DNA from: Delphinapterus leucas | Taxonomy: Eukaryota > Chordata > Mammalia > Artiodactyla > Monodontidae | NCBI RefSeq assembly: GCF_002288925.2 | Contig: NW_022098001.1 | Location: forward strand, 2,902,231 to 2,966,230 | Direction: 5' to 3' | DNA length: 64,000 nucleotides | Part shown: in pieces, positions 1 to 12,869 of the stretch | How positions within the stretch are numbered: position 1 is the stretch's first letter | Layout of the letters: each line of letters starts with the position of its first letter | Notes under the pieces: model-generated | The model's input: the letters and a program-made list of their open reading frames with translations, nothing else | Database searches by the model: none | What the model was told of the DNA's origin: nothing | Translations under genes and position numbers: made by a program

Positions 1-989
1 CCTTTATAGCAACTTATTAGGAATTAAGTAGGATCAAGGGCTCCTGGTTTTTATATTGTCTCTGGTAGCAAGGCTAATTGTCTTCTGCATTCTCTACTAG
101 GTTTTCTGAGACTCAGAATTACCAATTCCGCATTCCAGGAAGTTTTCTCTTGAGGGTTCATCTGAATTGAAGTGACCCTCTGCCTTAGCTTTCATGGTTC
201 TTCCCTCAAGTCAGCTCAGTGGTAGATACGCCATCCAGGTTGGAATTGAGTAGGCAAATGAAGGCAAGGGCCAGATAAAGCTAACAGCTGCTGGAGTCAG
301 CGTCTCAGGTTGCTCATTGGCTGAATGTTGGCTGGTGAAAGACAGACATGCACATGCTTATGTCCCTGTTCTCTCCCTTCAGATCCCAGAGATTTGGTTG
401 TATAGATAAGGGATGAATAATGATTCCTTCCTAAGACTTTCCTAAGATTTATTTGCTGATATTGATGTGGGTAAAGTCTTTGAACTGGCATACCAAGCTC
501 TTAAAATTTAGTTCAGATAGCTTTTTTACATGTTTTATTCATTCAGGTGTTATCTCTTCTGAACAGCCTTCCCCAAGTCTACCTGGTCAGAAATAGAGTG
601 TAGTCTCTGCACCTACTCTCAATGCACTTGATACATATCTCCAAAACAGCAATTGTGTGCATTATCTCTGTTTGGCATTATATTTAAACTGGTACCATTA
701 GACTGAGAAGCTGTTGCTAGCCATCTTGTGACCAGGTAGAGAGTCAGCAACAAGTGAGTAAAGAAAAAGATAAGTAAATCAATTCCTGATCACACTGTTT
801 GAAACCTGATCATGCTTTCCCTAAAGCTCTATCCTAGATTGTTGAATTACATGATTCAATAAATTATCGTTTTGCTTCAGCCAGCTTGAGTTGGGTTTTT
901 CCCTATCATGGAAGATACTAATCATAGATGTAGCTATCATGAGATATTATGGAAGACCTACTAATGGGTCTTTCTCTCATCAGACTGTG

Positions 990-1090
990 ATCACATTAAG
1001 GACAGGTTGTGGTTTTCTTGTGTCTGTATCTCCATTGTCTTGAAAAAGTCATGCAAATAGCAAATGTTTAATCAATATTTACTGAAATTG
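990..1090 (+). mobile_element. L2 3' end fragment
   Basis: Reads aaggacaggttgtgg, then gtatctcc and tttaatcaatatttactg, in the order of the L2 3' end. Diverged. Confidence 0.5.
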
Positions 1091-3014
1091 TTAATATAGG
1101 ATGGGTTAAACTAAGAAGGGACAGGAGGCAGTCTTTTAAATTGAGACAAATTAAAAGTCTCAGTCTATTTGTCTTATATTTAGGCTTTCATTAATTTTTA
1201 ACGATGACAACTGAGGAAGGATAGTGGGATCAGTAAGAGAAAAAGAAAACATCGGTTTCGGAAGAAAATATTAGGTAACATTAAACAAATGAAAGTTGGG
1301 GTTGCATCAGGAACTGCTCAACAAGCAAGTAGAAATGAGGATCTGGAGGTCATGAGAGAAGCAAATACGTGGTGTCAGAAATGCTTGTATCTTAGAAATC
1401 TGTGTAAAAGTTTGAAGCCGTAGAAGATAGTTTGCAAAAAGAGCAGATGAAAAAGGAATAGAGATCCAAGAATAGAATCTTGGTGAGCATCTATTGGTAG
1501 GTGGGGAGAGGAACAGAACGCAATGAAGAGGAAAGAGAAAGGACAATTAGAGAAGTAGAAAAGGGACTAAGAGAGGTCAACACAAAAGGCAAGAGCAAAG
1601 ATAGGCAAAGACAACTTCTGTAGAGGAAAAAGGTAGAGGAGAGTTATTTTAAATGGTTTTGATCGTCATAGTAAACCATAAAACAATGTCATATATAAAT
1701 AGAGAAGACAGGAGTGAGATTTAATCTTGAAAAAAGTAGAAAGATTTGAAATACACTTTTCAGGAAATGTAATAAAAAGTCTGTTAGAAATGACCAAGGG
1801 TTTGACTGAGAAGCATAGAGAACACAGCTCAGTTTAGAAAGTACACATTTGAATGGCATTAAATAGCCTCACTTTAGTGTTTGCAGTCTAGAAATGGGGG
1901 TGAGAATGTGAATAAACGTCCTTCCTTGGGTCAGGATTTACCCATACAAGGGGTTAGTGGATGAAAGGACAGTGGAAGGAGGGCACTAGCAATTCCACCC
2001 GAACCGTGCTTAAATGCCTCACTCTCAGGCTGAAGGTAGGAAGAAAGAAAAAGGAGGCTAGGAAGAGGCGGAGAGTAATGGTGGGGATCTAGACTCTCAA
2101 TTAGAAGAAAGACAAACTCATTAAGAATTAAAGAATGGGAAAGGAAAAAGTAAGAGTATGTGGTCAAAGGCGGAACTTTTAGATGTAAAGATCATTTTTT
2201 AAGAAACCAGTGTATTATTATAAGTTAAACCACTTTTACAGATATAGCTAAAACACCTATATCAAGTATCAAGATTGCTCCTCCCTGCTCTGTCCAGTTG
2301 ATGCTTCTTTTATCTTCTTCCATCAGGCTTTCCATGTTTGTCTCTTGTCATTTATCTTATATTCCTCCAGGCATTATCTTCCATCTTGCTGAATCTCAAG
2401 TCCTCCTACAAAAATTTATCCTTAGTTCTGACACTTGCAATGTTCAGTTAATTCATCTTTGTTCTTGTCTTTCTGTGTTTTAAAATGTTTACTGTGTGTC
2501 CAGTTTTATAATATCTAACCATAACACTGAATTTCAGAATTCTCCAATATTTAACAAAGAAAATAGGCATGAAAATTGAAGCTATGAGATTAAATCTCTA
2601 CAATCAGCATATGCTATATACATCATATATCATTTCATCTGAAATAATCTTTAATTCTTAATAAATAAAGCTTACAGTATACAGCAAGATTAGATTACCT
2701 GGGTTTTTTAGACTTAAACTTAACAATGGTGTGCCTTGATGTAGTCAATGAATGAAGTAAGCCAATTATTAGCCAGCTCTGACAAGGAGAGGCCAGCTCA
2801 ATATAATCCTAAGTGTAACCAGTCAATTGTAACTTCCCTGCATTTCGTCAGCTACAGTATTTATATTTGAGGGTAGAAGACACCAGCATCCACCATTCCA
2901 TTGAGTGGGTTGGCTAGCCTTCCACAGCCTGAGTGTCCTTTCCATAAGAAAGAATAAGAATATAATGTTGCCATTGATGATATCATTATTATCATAACAG
3001 CAATAGCTACCATT

Positions 3015-3120
3015 TCTTGGCACTTACTATAATTCAGTCACTCTGCGTCATGTAATTCACATACTTGCCTCAGAGATATGTATAAATTCCCCACTTTATA
3101 GATTAAAAAGAGAAAAGCAA
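3015..3120 (-). mobile_element. MIR-like fragment (weak)
   Basis: ggcacttactataattcag through ttccccactttatagatta follows the MIR antisense order loosely. Confidence 0.35.
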
Positions 3121-4201
3121 AATTCTGAAAGTCAATCTACCCTTATAGAAGGGGTCTTCAGACCATAGAATATAATACAGATATTAAAGGTAAGCTCTGA
3201 ATGAAACTTTTAAATTGCTTTTAAGTGCTATATTACTCTAAAATGTAGCCTGGATCAAACTTTCAAACATAATATTACTAGTTAGTAAGTAATTAAAAAC
3301 AAGCAGTCTAATCATCTGGAAAGAATGTATTTCAATTTTTAAAAAATATGAAACTATATTTCAAGAAAATGAAACATCTATATCAGATATGTTGCCACAA
3401 GGACAACAACGAATCCATAGTATAACCATAGCACTAACTGTACGTTTTATGGTAGACTCCTCAAACCATTTTTCCAGTTATAAGACTTAACATCCATAGT
3501 TTGAACATTTTTATAAATTAGTTTCCAGAAAAATAAGATAATATCCAACTTTTTCCTTTTTTCTGTGTTATTGAAAAAGTGTGTGAAATAGCTTCCCTCT
3601 TCCCCAACAACAGTCTTTTCACCCACTTCATCCTGAAGAGGAAAAGAAAAGGGGAAGGGAGGTGGCAGAGAAGTGGGAAGGGAATGCATTCTCCTTACAT
3701 AACTAAATAAGGGAGGGCAGGAAGTGGTACATTGAACAAGAAAACGTTTTCTCTTTCTTTAGATAAATGATTATCCCTGCCTCTCGCCCAAAAAAGAAAA
3801 ATGGGTTTACCGTTGAATTCCTCTTGACCACATCTTCCTGTTTGTTCATCCTCTCAAGGGATTATAAATTTTAGTTATTTCTTTACATCCTTTTTTTTTT
3901 TTGCATCTGATTTGGTTATTTTCAACAGAAGAGCAAGCATTTAGAATTTAGGAAGGTTTAGTTTTAGAAAAATAATAGTCCATTTAGCTTAAAGTAAGTA
4001 AGCACAAGTGAAATGCATTGACGTTTTTGAAAACAAGACCTTTGTATAATCCACTGACATGCCCAGTGCCATTAAAAGTAGCTTTTGAGTATATAAATAT
4101 TCATTTTTAATTGCTATTTGCATACATTCTGTGCAATGCTTCTTCACCATCATATGATGTTAGTCCTCTGATTACTTATTTTGTGTTGATATTGCAATTG
4201 T

Positions 4202-5049
4202 TCTTTTTGTGTGTGTTTTTATTTAAATATTTATTTACTTATTTATTTGGTTGCATCAGGTCTTACTTATAGCAGGTGGCCTGCTTAGTTACAGCTCACC
4301 AGCTTCTTAGTTGTGGCACATGGGCTCCTCAGTTCTGGCAGACAGGCTCCTTAGTTGTGGCATGCAAGTGGGATCTAGTTCCCGGACCAGGGATCGAACC
4401 TGGGCCCCCTGCATTGGGAGTGCACAGTCTTTTTTTTTTTTTTTAAACATCTTTATTGGACTATAATTGCTTTACAATGGTGTGTTAGTTTCTGCTTTAT
4501 AACAAAGTGAATCAGTTATACATATACATATGTTCCCATATCTCTTCCCTCTTGCACCTCCCTCCCTCCTACCCTCCCTATCCCACCCCTCCAGGTGGTC
4601 ACAAAGCACCGAGCTGATCTCCCTGTGCTATCCAGCTGCTTGCCACTAGCTATCTACCTTACGTTTGGTAGTGTATATATGTCCATGCCTCTCTCTCGCT
4701 TTGTCACAGCTTACCCTTCCCCCTCCCCATATCCTCAAGTCCATTCTCTAGTAGGTCTGTGTCTTTATTCCCATCTTACCCCTAGGTTCTTCATGACCTT
4801 CTTATTTTTCTTAGATTCCATATATATGTGTTAGCATACGGTATTTGTTTTTCTCTTTCTGACTTACTTCACTCTGTATGACAGACTCTAGGTCCGTCCA
4901 CCTCACTACAAATACCTCAATTTCGTTTCTTTTTATGGCTAATATTCCATTGTATGTATGTGCCACATCTTCTTTATCCATTCATCCAATGACGGACACT
5001 TAGGTAGGGGAGCACGCAGTCTTAACCACTGTGCCACCAGGGAAGTCCC
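4202..5049 (-). mobile_element. CHR-1-type tRNA-derived SINE, split by an L1
   Basis: Read on the minus strand, the element starts gggacttccctggtg at 5049 and has a tRNA-like head including box B (ggttcgatccc, about 4388-4398). Its body has the repeated gttgtggca phrases typical of the older cetartiodactyl CHR-1 SINE. A 15 nt target-site duplication, tgatattgcaattgt, flanks it at 4187-4201 and 5050-5064. The SINE is interrupted at its head by an L1 insertion (4432-5008). Confidence 0.85.
4432..5008 (-). mobile_element. 5'-truncated L1 3' end nested inside the SINE
   Basis: A T run is followed by the reverse complement of the cetartiodactyl L1 3' end (aacatctttattgg, attgctttacaatgg), about 577 bp in all. 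It duplicated SINE sequence: 4417-4431 and 5009-5023 are 15 nt copies differing at three positions, all transitions. No reverse-transcriptase frame remains. Confidence 0.85.
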
Positions 5050-5810
5050 TGATATTGCAATTGTGATGGGTGGTGTTTAGAAGTAGCTTTTAATATAAGT
5101 AGGCAAAACCACTAGTGCAAACAGGAGCTATGTAGAGAACCATAATGCTATTAAATGTTATAATTCTATTTTTTTGTTATAGCAACATGTATGACATGGA
5201 TATTTCATTTCCTTGAACCATAGTAATTTTTGAAAATTTGTAATATTTATATTGAGATAGTCATTCTTTCTACAAAGATTAGACTGTTAATTTTTAATTA
5301 CCTATAAATTAGTAACACCATGTGTCAAATATAAATCAGTTTAGTATTTTAGATTGTTAGAACATTTAAAATCATTTTAAAAGCACTGATTCATAGCTTA
5401 CCTTTGATATTATTATTTTAAAATACCATAGTGACTCAGAGTGATTGAAAGCAGGTAATTATTAAGTAACCAGAGACTTTAAGGGCAAGATTATAAAATA
5501 TTCTTAGTCTTAACTTCAAAAAAAGGCTAATGAAACAAATTGCTTAAATAACATGTATTTATTAGAAAATACTAAATCATAAATATTTTATAAAGATACC
5601 ACCTATATCTTTAGCTGAGGACTAGTAAATGAGTCATTTTTGTATTTTGATCTCATTAATAAGAACTTAATAGTGGTTGAAGCTCAATGAATGAAATAAA
5701 GTTCCTCTCAGTAGAGACTATATCTCTAATTAAATTTCTTTTTCCACTTGACTTCCAGCTTTTACTGATCTCTTCCACCTATATAACTTAATTTGAAATC
5801 TTATTAATTG

Positions 5811-6011
5811 TTTTTTTTTGCGGTACGCGGGCCTCTCATTGTTGTGGCCTCTCCCATTGTGGAGCACAGGCTCCGGACACGCAGGCTCAGCGACCATGGC
5901 TCACGGGCCCAGCGGCTCCGCGGCATGTGGGATCCTCCCAGACCGGGGCACGAACCCGTGTCCCCTGCATCGGCAGGCGGACTCTCAACCACTGCGCCAC
6001 CAGGGAAGCCC
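5811..6011 (-). mobile_element. CHR-2 SINE (tRNA-Glu-derived)
   Basis: Full-length minus-strand copy. Its head is the complement of ccaccagggaagccc, with pol III box B visible as gcacgaacccg and a T-rich tail at 5811-5819. A 14 nt imperfect duplication flanks it (aaatcttattaatt at 5796-5809, aaattttattaatt at 6016-6029, one mismatch). Many CpG are retained. Confidence 0.9.
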
Positions 6012-6710
6012 AGCCAAATTTTATTAATTTTTGTTCTTCTATTTGTATGTCATCCACCTGATAGTTTAACTTCAGACCATTAAATAAAAAACAAAGTTTA
6101 CTTCCCTTTTCATTCTAGATAGTTAAATTGGATCAGGGACTTCTTTCTACCTTTTAATTATTTTGAGAGTTTTTAAAAAATAAAAATTTCTAGGAGCTCT
6201 TCAATATAAAGCCACAGAAAAACAGTACAACCTTCTTTTAGCATCTTAAGCCTCCATATTATATTTTTATGTTTGAATTTATCTTCACCTCTCCCTCCTC
6301 CAAAAATGCTTTAGCATTTTTCAAACTTTCCTATGAAATGTAGGTAAGAACGTTTTAGAAATTTTAGAGAAACATTGACAAAATTGTTACCAATTGCAGG
6401 TATTACATGATCAGGTTATTTGTCCCTTGAGTTGATGTTCTGGAAGTGATAGAGAAAAAAACAAGAAATTAAGCAAAATATAAAAAGTATTCAGTTATAA
6501 ACTGATCACATATTTTTCCTATAGTTTTGTAATTCTGTGAGTCACCTCAAAATCTAGTATTGTTCTTATGATTGATTTTTCAATAAATGCAACATTGACA
6601 TTTGTTTGGAGGAAATGAAGACTTGCTTACCTATACTTAGAGTCCATTTGGGCACTAATGGTACTGATATTCACATATTGCAATCTTTTTTTTTTTTTTT
6701 TTTTTTGCAG

Positions 6711-6838
6711 TTTTACTAAAGGGAGGAAAAAAAGAGGAAGAAAAGCCATTTAGAGACTGTGCAGATGTATATCAAGCTGGTTTTAATAAAAGTGGAATCT
6801 ACACTATTTATATTAATAATATGCCAGAACCCAAAAAG
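6711..6838 (+). CDS. ANGPT1: ANGPT1 exon 5: linker and start of fibrinogen-related domain
   Basis: This 128 nt exon follows a long T tract ending in gcag and is followed by the donor gtaaaa. Its first two bases complete the Val270 codon begun in exon 4, then 42 full codons follow (residues 271-312), ending in phase 0. It encodes a basic and acidic linker (LLKGGKKEEEK) and then the FReD opening PFRDCADVYQ. Cys286 in that opening pairs with Cys315 of the next exon in known angiopoietin structures. Residue 277 is Lys (AAA, 6731-6733), where I recall Arg in human. Length and phase match the human exon from memory. Confidence 0.95.
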
Positions 6839-7254
6839 GTAAAACCAGAAGTGTTTGTTTATGAGATGTAAAGCAGATCCTAGTTGAATTGCTGAATAAT
6901 CAGATTGATTTGTGGGCTTGTTAAACTGAAAATATTTGTGCCTGAGCTCTTTTTTCCCAAAGATACTCTGTTTCCCAGGTCCATAAAAGATGAAAACCCT
7001 ATTGTACAGACCTCTTCCAACCCTCACATATCCCATCCCTATTTCACGCAAAGTTTTCCACTTACTCTCTGCTCATTCCTAGAATGTCCCATTGTTCGTA
7101 AATGCTTGCCTTGTACAGATTACATGCTGAAGTCACATATACTTCAAGTGCATGGAGATGAGTTAGGAACCATCTTCTAAAGTCCCAAGGACCCAGATGG
7201 TACACATCATCTACAGTTCAAATACCATGGAGAGAGAGCTAGAGACATGTTTCT

Positions 7255-7357
7255 AGAACCACTCCTCCTATTTGGGTAGAGAAACATATTCGATCTTAAC
7301 TCATAATCTTGAAAGGATTTGCTTTTCATATTTACCTAAAAGAGTGTGTTGGAGGAT
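7255..7357 (+). repeat. Local diverged repeat, copy 1
   Basis: Matches 9084-9240 in order: agaaccact, gggt, taactcataatcttgaa, tttgctttt, agagtg and gaggat. Spacing to copy 2 is about 1.7 kb. Confidence 0.7.
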
Positions 7358-7444
7358 AGTTTTCATCAGTATATTGAACAGGATCCAAAGTAAACTCTGA
7401 AGTAAGAAAACACTGTCTTGCTGTCACACCTCCTCTATATACAG

Positions 7445-7575
7445 TTTCTCCCTATTTATTCATTAAATCATCCATCCATTCCTTCATTCAATACATATTA
7501 AGTGTATGTCATTTATTTGTCAGTAAATGACTAGGGACATAATATAAAACAGTTCCCAGTGTAGTGGTGAAGACA
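7445..7575 (-). mobile_element. L2 fragment
   Basis: Complement of the L2 tail: ccttcattcaatacatatta followed by a degenerate body to about 7575. Confidence 0.5.
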
Positions 7576-7754
7576 GACAATTACACAGAAATTATAACAT
7601 ACTGTAGAAGTGTAGTGATAGAGGCTGCTTGAAGCAGGGTTTATGGAGAGCCTTGAAGAAAGCCCTGTCTTTCAACGTATAAAAAACTTTAGCCAGATGC
7701 TCAAGACCCCAAGAGGACCACCTGCCCTTGCAGTGCTTTATCCTCAAAAGATGG

Positions 7755-8008
7755 AACAATTTTTCTCCTTTCATTGCCCCACCTAAATTACCAGTCCTTT
7801 GTCCCCATTTCCTCTGGGTACTGTGCAAATGCTCTTGGAAGGCTTTCCCCGATTCCCTCAAGCAACTTTGCATGACTCTCTCACTACCAGAATTCTATGA
7901 AGCAAGGATTTTACTTTTATCTTTGATTTCCCAGGACCCAGAATAGTTTCTGGCACATAATAGGTCCTCAGTAAATATGTGCTGAAATGAATGAATAAAT
8001 AAATGACC
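7755..8008 (+). mobile_element. L2 3' end
   Basis: Reads gctcttggaaggctttccc, then ctggcacataataggtcctc and agtaaatatgtgctgaaatg, ending in gaatgaataaataa, the expected L2 order. Confidence 0.7.
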
Positions 8009-9083
8009 TGCTGATGATAATACCAACACTTCTGTGTAGTATATAGTAAGTAAACCTAACTTACTTAGTCATTCTGATTGTTAGTTTCCTTTGATGGGTG
8101 AGGGAAATGGATCATGGAGACCAGTTTGCCAGATGTCACAGATGTCACACATATGTCAAGAGGGAGAGTCTGGACTCTACTATCCTCTCTGCTGATTTCA
8201 GTGAGAATTAGTGGTTTAAGTTAGCTCAATGATTTTTCCCTTTGCTGGAACAAAATTTTCTTCTGAAAAGAGGTCTTCCATACTGACCTATAACAGGGGG
8301 AAGAGATAGAGAAAGTGCAGGGGGTAAAAAAGGTGGCAGGCAGTTATGGACATTGCTACCTGGGTCACCTACCAGAGAAGTTTGGTTTCACTGTATTTCA
8401 TTTTGGGCTTCTGTGCAAAATTTCACTGAATCGGGTGTTCCATATCTTAAAAAAAAAAAAAATTGTGAAGGTACAATAGGAAGTTTAGGAGTAAAGAGGA
8501 GAGGGTAATTTATTGTAAAAATGAGCTTTTTGAATCCTTTGGATCATATGACATGAAACCTTCCTACTCTGCTTACTGATATCTTAAAATCATACTTAAG
8601 TTTAAATTCAATTCATACATGTGCACAGGCATGTATGCACACCCACACACTGACACACCATACAGATGGCATGTGAAGTGTGTTAGAAACTGTCCTGGGG
8701 GAGAGAAGTGGAGCTAACATAAAGACTTTCTGCAATTTACCTGTTTTGCTGCCCAAGACCTGACAGAACCCCTAAATGATTGTCACGTCCCCTCTAACAT
8801 AATGACTATAAAAATAAAGTTAACTAAAAATATTGTGATCTTCCTTTTAAACTGTTAATAATTATATATGTATGAATATATAAATAAAATAATTTTTAAA
8901 GTTTTTAGATTAACTTTTACACTTTTAGAATCTTTTTCAGTCCATCACCAATACTACCACGTGGCCCTTAGTGAGAGCATTACAAGTAAAGTTTGATCAT
9001 TCCAGTAAATTTAAGTCATGTAAATTCATAACTCTATTCTAGTTCAAAATGTTTTGAGATGCAAATAATGCAAGGCTATTTGC

Positions 9084-9240
9084 AGAACCACTGCTTCTGT
9101 TAGGGTGGAAGAAAAGTATCCTAACTCATAATCTTGAATAACTCATAAACTTGAATAATAACTCATAAACTTGAACAATAACTTATAAACAAATAAATTT
9201 GCTTTTTTGAAAGATTACATGAAAGAGTGGGTTAGAGGAT
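9084..9240 (+). repeat. Local diverged repeat, copy 2, with internal minisatellite
   Basis: Same order of blocks as 7255-7357, but the block taactcataatcttgaa is expanded into tandem units of about 20 bp at 9122-9193. Confidence 0.7.
9122..9193 (+). repeat. Minisatellite, about 20 bp unit, 3.5 copies
   Basis: Units: 17 nt at 9122-9138, then two 20 nt units (taactcataaacttgaataa and taactcataaacttgaacaa), then a partial unit. Confidence 0.85.
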
Positions 9241-9904
9241 CCAGTTCACTAGTTCAGTGGCTGACTTCTATGTTGGTTTCACAACGATAACATGATTTAA
9301 ATTTACGCCTCTGCAAAATAATGAATTTTACATATTATAGAGCTTCGGTGTTGTTCTTAAAAACAATCTAAAACATTAAATCAACAAATGCCAAATACCT
9401 GCTAAATTAAACTTACTAGATTTAGTCCCAGGGAAAAATATTACCCCAACCAGATTAGCAATCATATCAATACAGGCCTGTAAGAGGCAAATTTTATCAC
9501 TATAGAAACAGCCCCATGGCGCTTCAGATGGAAGAAGGATAAATTCACGTCATTTGTACTGTCATTAGATTTAGTTTAATTGGAAATAATAGCAGAGCAT
9601 GGTGAGAGGGGGAGATAACTGACCATAAGGAAGAAAGACTTTGGCCTTCCTCTTGACTTAAGTGTTCATTCCCTTGTTTTATTCTTTCTCTTTTCTGATC
9701 ATGATCCTCTCACAAGTAGTAATATTGTTCTGTTCTGGAGATGGATACTTTAGGCTGATGCACCTGCCCTTTCTGGTAGGTAGCAAGTTTTGTTTTAAAT
9801 CCCTTATTATATTCACATAGCTTAACATTAGTGAGAACAAATATTGTGTGAACTTCCCCAATGTAATTTAGAAACTGATTAATATAATAGTTCAAAAGTA
9901 CTGT

Positions 9905-10045
9905 GCATTTACAGTTTGCCAGGTTCTATTCTAAGCACTTTAGATATATATCCTCACTTGTCTACTCCTTTCAATAACTCTATGATATAGGTGCTCCCAT
10001 TATCCCTATTTTAGAAAAATAACTTGCCCAAATTACATAGTAAAT
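9905..10045 (-). mobile_element. MIR
   Basis: ggttctattctaagcacttt, caataactctatgatatagg, ccattatccctattttagaa, aacttgcccaaattacatag: MIR complement in order. Confidence 0.75.
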
Positions 10046-11499
10046 ATTGAACACAGACTTTGTAACAAAGGAATTAACTCTAGACTGTACCATCTTAAGA
10101 GGGGACTAAGTAGGATAATTACTTATATTAGTATTGACTGAAGCCGTACCATTCATAATTTTTTATAGGAACCTATGTGAATGAAACGGCTAAGAGTTTA
10201 TTGTCAGAAAATTATGTTCTGATTGTAAGCCATCCCACTTCCTCATTTTCTTTTCTTATTTTGATATAAATAATTGGTATCCTCTCAGTTCTATAAAAAG
10301 TGCTTGGAAAATGCATCTTTAGGACCTTCACCCTTCCATGTAGATTATACTTTGGAGCTATAAAGTTTGGTGCTAATCGTGGATATGCTTAACAAAAACT
10401 TTGCTCATTTTAATGCTTGCAGAAGTTCTAGCAAGGGTAAGAAACTGAAGGCAAGCCTATATAAAAACAAAACAAAAAGTTCAATTATGTATGATATAAG
10501 ATATGGATCAATCAATTAAATTGGCCTATTTAGGCAATTAACAAAAACTATTAATAGGAATTATTAATTTTAGGCAGAGTGAGAGTTGCAAGTATACACA
10601 ATTGTTACACAGTTGTTTTGACTGACATCATTCCTTGCCAAGAAAGACTGTCTGCAAAAGTTAGAAGAGTAGTATCTTTTCAAATATGACATGGAAGCCA
10701 AAGGCAGTTTTCTAGGACTATTAAAATTTTCAAGCAGATAGAAAATGAGAATTAGATCATTTATATATTTATTTTTTACTCTTTTTCATCATTAATGGCT
10801 CGTGGTTATCTTCCTCTCTGAATTCCCTTCAATGCATGTTAGTAGGGAATAGGATTTTTCCTTTTATTTCATGTTTCTAAAACCAAATGTACTATAACCA
10901 GCTTAGTTTCATTCACTAAAACAAACCATTAAATCATAACTCTGATTATCGTAAAATATTTTAAAATTTGTTTCTGAATTTATAATTTCCCTAATTCTTG
11001 GAAAAGGACTATAACAAATGTATTGAGCCTTTTTTATTTAAGGTTACGGAAAAATAATTAACACTCACAAGGTTAATCATTCCAACTTGCACACGGCATA
11101 AAAGCATAAGAACTATGTGAATCAAATTTCCCCTTTTTGTTTGGGTTTAAATCGTTATATTACGTTAAAGGATATTTAATGCTTGAAAGCTTTGACCTTG
11201 CCTGGGATAGGAGCCAGTTCGATCTTTTCTCGAATAGAGTTAAGCCCAAGTCATATGATCAATAAATGCAACAGGCATAGTAAATGTAGTGGGGCCTGTG
11301 TCTACAGGAAGGACACTGCCAGATAGCACAAACCATACCATATCGGCGAAGGAACTTTTCAAGTCCTTTCATATCTCAAATCTTTTGAAACCAACCACCT
11401 AATTTTTTTAACTTCCTTCATCTGTTAAGCATAGACTTTTTATTTTTCTTCTGACTAGAAATAACATGGTCTTTTGTGTGTGTGTGCTAGCATGAATCC

Positions 11500-11555
11500 A
11501 GCTTCATATATATATGTACATATACATATATGTATATATATACATATACACGTAC
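11500..11555. repeat. AT-rich alternating purine-pyrimidine tract
   Basis: tatatatatgtacatatac, catatatgtatatatatac and further alternation up to cacgtacac, with a short TG run at 11476-11487. Confidence 0.85.
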
Positions 11556-11819
11556 ACTAAAAAGCATGCTCAAAGATTGATGTTGCCAGTATTATTAACA
11601 AGAAGCTGGTAATTGTAATCATAAGGACAGTTTATTGAACTTCTATATATTTTGGCTTTATATGTTCTATATTGTTCATAACAAATTATAAATAATAAAT
11701 TATGTGAAATATATATAATAGCTGTTATTAATATATGAGATATTATATACATAGAGTACATGTGCACAATATAAATACCTATTATCTCATCTGTAAAATA
11801 CATCTAAGAGATTAATGAC

Positions 11820-11975
11820 AAAGCTTAGTATGGGCCAAACACTGTTCTAAAAACTCCATATGCATTGACTCATTTAATCCTTGCAAAAGATCCATGACAC
11901 AGCTTGAGAGAGCAGAGGTGGAACTTGAACACAGGCAATGTTGCACCTGAGTCCATGCCCCTAACCAATGTATCA
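11820..11975 (-). mobile_element. MIR
   Basis: aaacactgttctaaaaactc, gactcatttaatccttgc, then gaacttgaacacaggcaatg and gtccatgcccctaacc: MIR complement including its tRNA-like head. Confidence 0.75.
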
Positions 11976-12869
11976 TTCAGTTCTATTGTGTCCACATTCC
12001 ACAAATGGCAGCTGTTATCCTTGCTGTTATTACTGAGTCCTAATAAGAATTGTAGAGCATAAGTCTAACCTCTTAAGTTCTCTGCACTTTAGCTTCCAAG
12101 GCTGTAATCTGCCTGGGTAACTTCTCTCTCCTCTGGGCAACTTCCTCTGGGTCTTTACCTAAGAAGTACTCCCAACACATCTTAACATTTTCAAGTCACT
12201 AGATACCTTTGTTTAAAAGGAAAGTTGTCTTTTTCTAAAATTAGTGAGTGATTTTAAAACTTTTTAAGTGCATAGAATTTTAATAACATAGATAATAGTA
12301 ATAAAAAAACTGTAAAGAACAGTTTTCTCTACACACTCTATATTTATAGATGTAGTTATTCCTTTCCCTGAGTGTGTTAAGTGGACTTTATAGGTTTGCA
12401 AACACAGTTTGGCAAACTTTCAGCCAATCAGTGTCCATTAGGAAATCAAAATCTGGAAAAAAAATTCTAGAATAACCAGTCAAGGCAGGGTAAAATATAA
12501 TTAAAAAACAAGTGAAATTAGTTTCCTCTAACAAAATATTTACTTGACATTTTCACTCACTCTTACCTGTTTTACCAGTAAAGTTCCATTTGGCCACTTG
12601 TGTTGAATCACCAACTATGCCCTCTGTAAACTGTGGCATCTGGATTTTATTCTTATAGAAATCCTTCAGTCTCTCTCTTCAAGGTCACTAATGGCTCCTT
12701 CATTTTAAATTTAAGTGTGTATTTTCTTAATCTTTATTTGTATTGACTTGTCTGGAATATTTGATTAAGTAGATTATTCCCCCAACCCAAAATCCATCCC
12801 CAGCTTTCACTGCATTCCATTAATCAAGTTTTCCTATTTTATGTCTTTCCTTATTGCATCTCTAGTTTT

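Larger units (their letters stand above)
1..6710 (+). other. ANGPT1 intron 4, 3' portion
   Basis: Non-coding. It holds an L2-like tail near 990-1090, a purine-rich stretch (about 1310-2150), a CHR-1-type SINE split by an L1 (4202-5049) and a CHR-2 SINE (5811-6011). It ends in a T tract of over 20 nt that serves as the exon 5 polypyrimidine tract. Nothing else recognisable was seen. Confidence 0.85.

Noticed and set aside
4595..4834. 79-codon frame, similar in reverse at 37321
   Set aside because: L1 3' end sequence, not L1 ORF2; no reverse-transcriptase motif.
5804..6083. Overlapping open frames of 62-91 codons
   Set aside because: They are frames through the CHR-2 SINE; the same peptides recur at every copy (26572, 31809, 48064).
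1..6710. Search for ANGPT1 exon 4
   Set aside because: No coiled-coil coding exon ending in a Lys-Glu-Gly context was found; it must be upstream of the window.
6716..7051. Minus-strand frame of 111 codons overlapping exon 5
   Set aside because: Shadow of the coding exon and flanking intron; no independent support.
9122..9193. Possible CRISPR-like array
   Set aside because: Units are tandem with no spacers, in a mammalian intron; a minisatellite.
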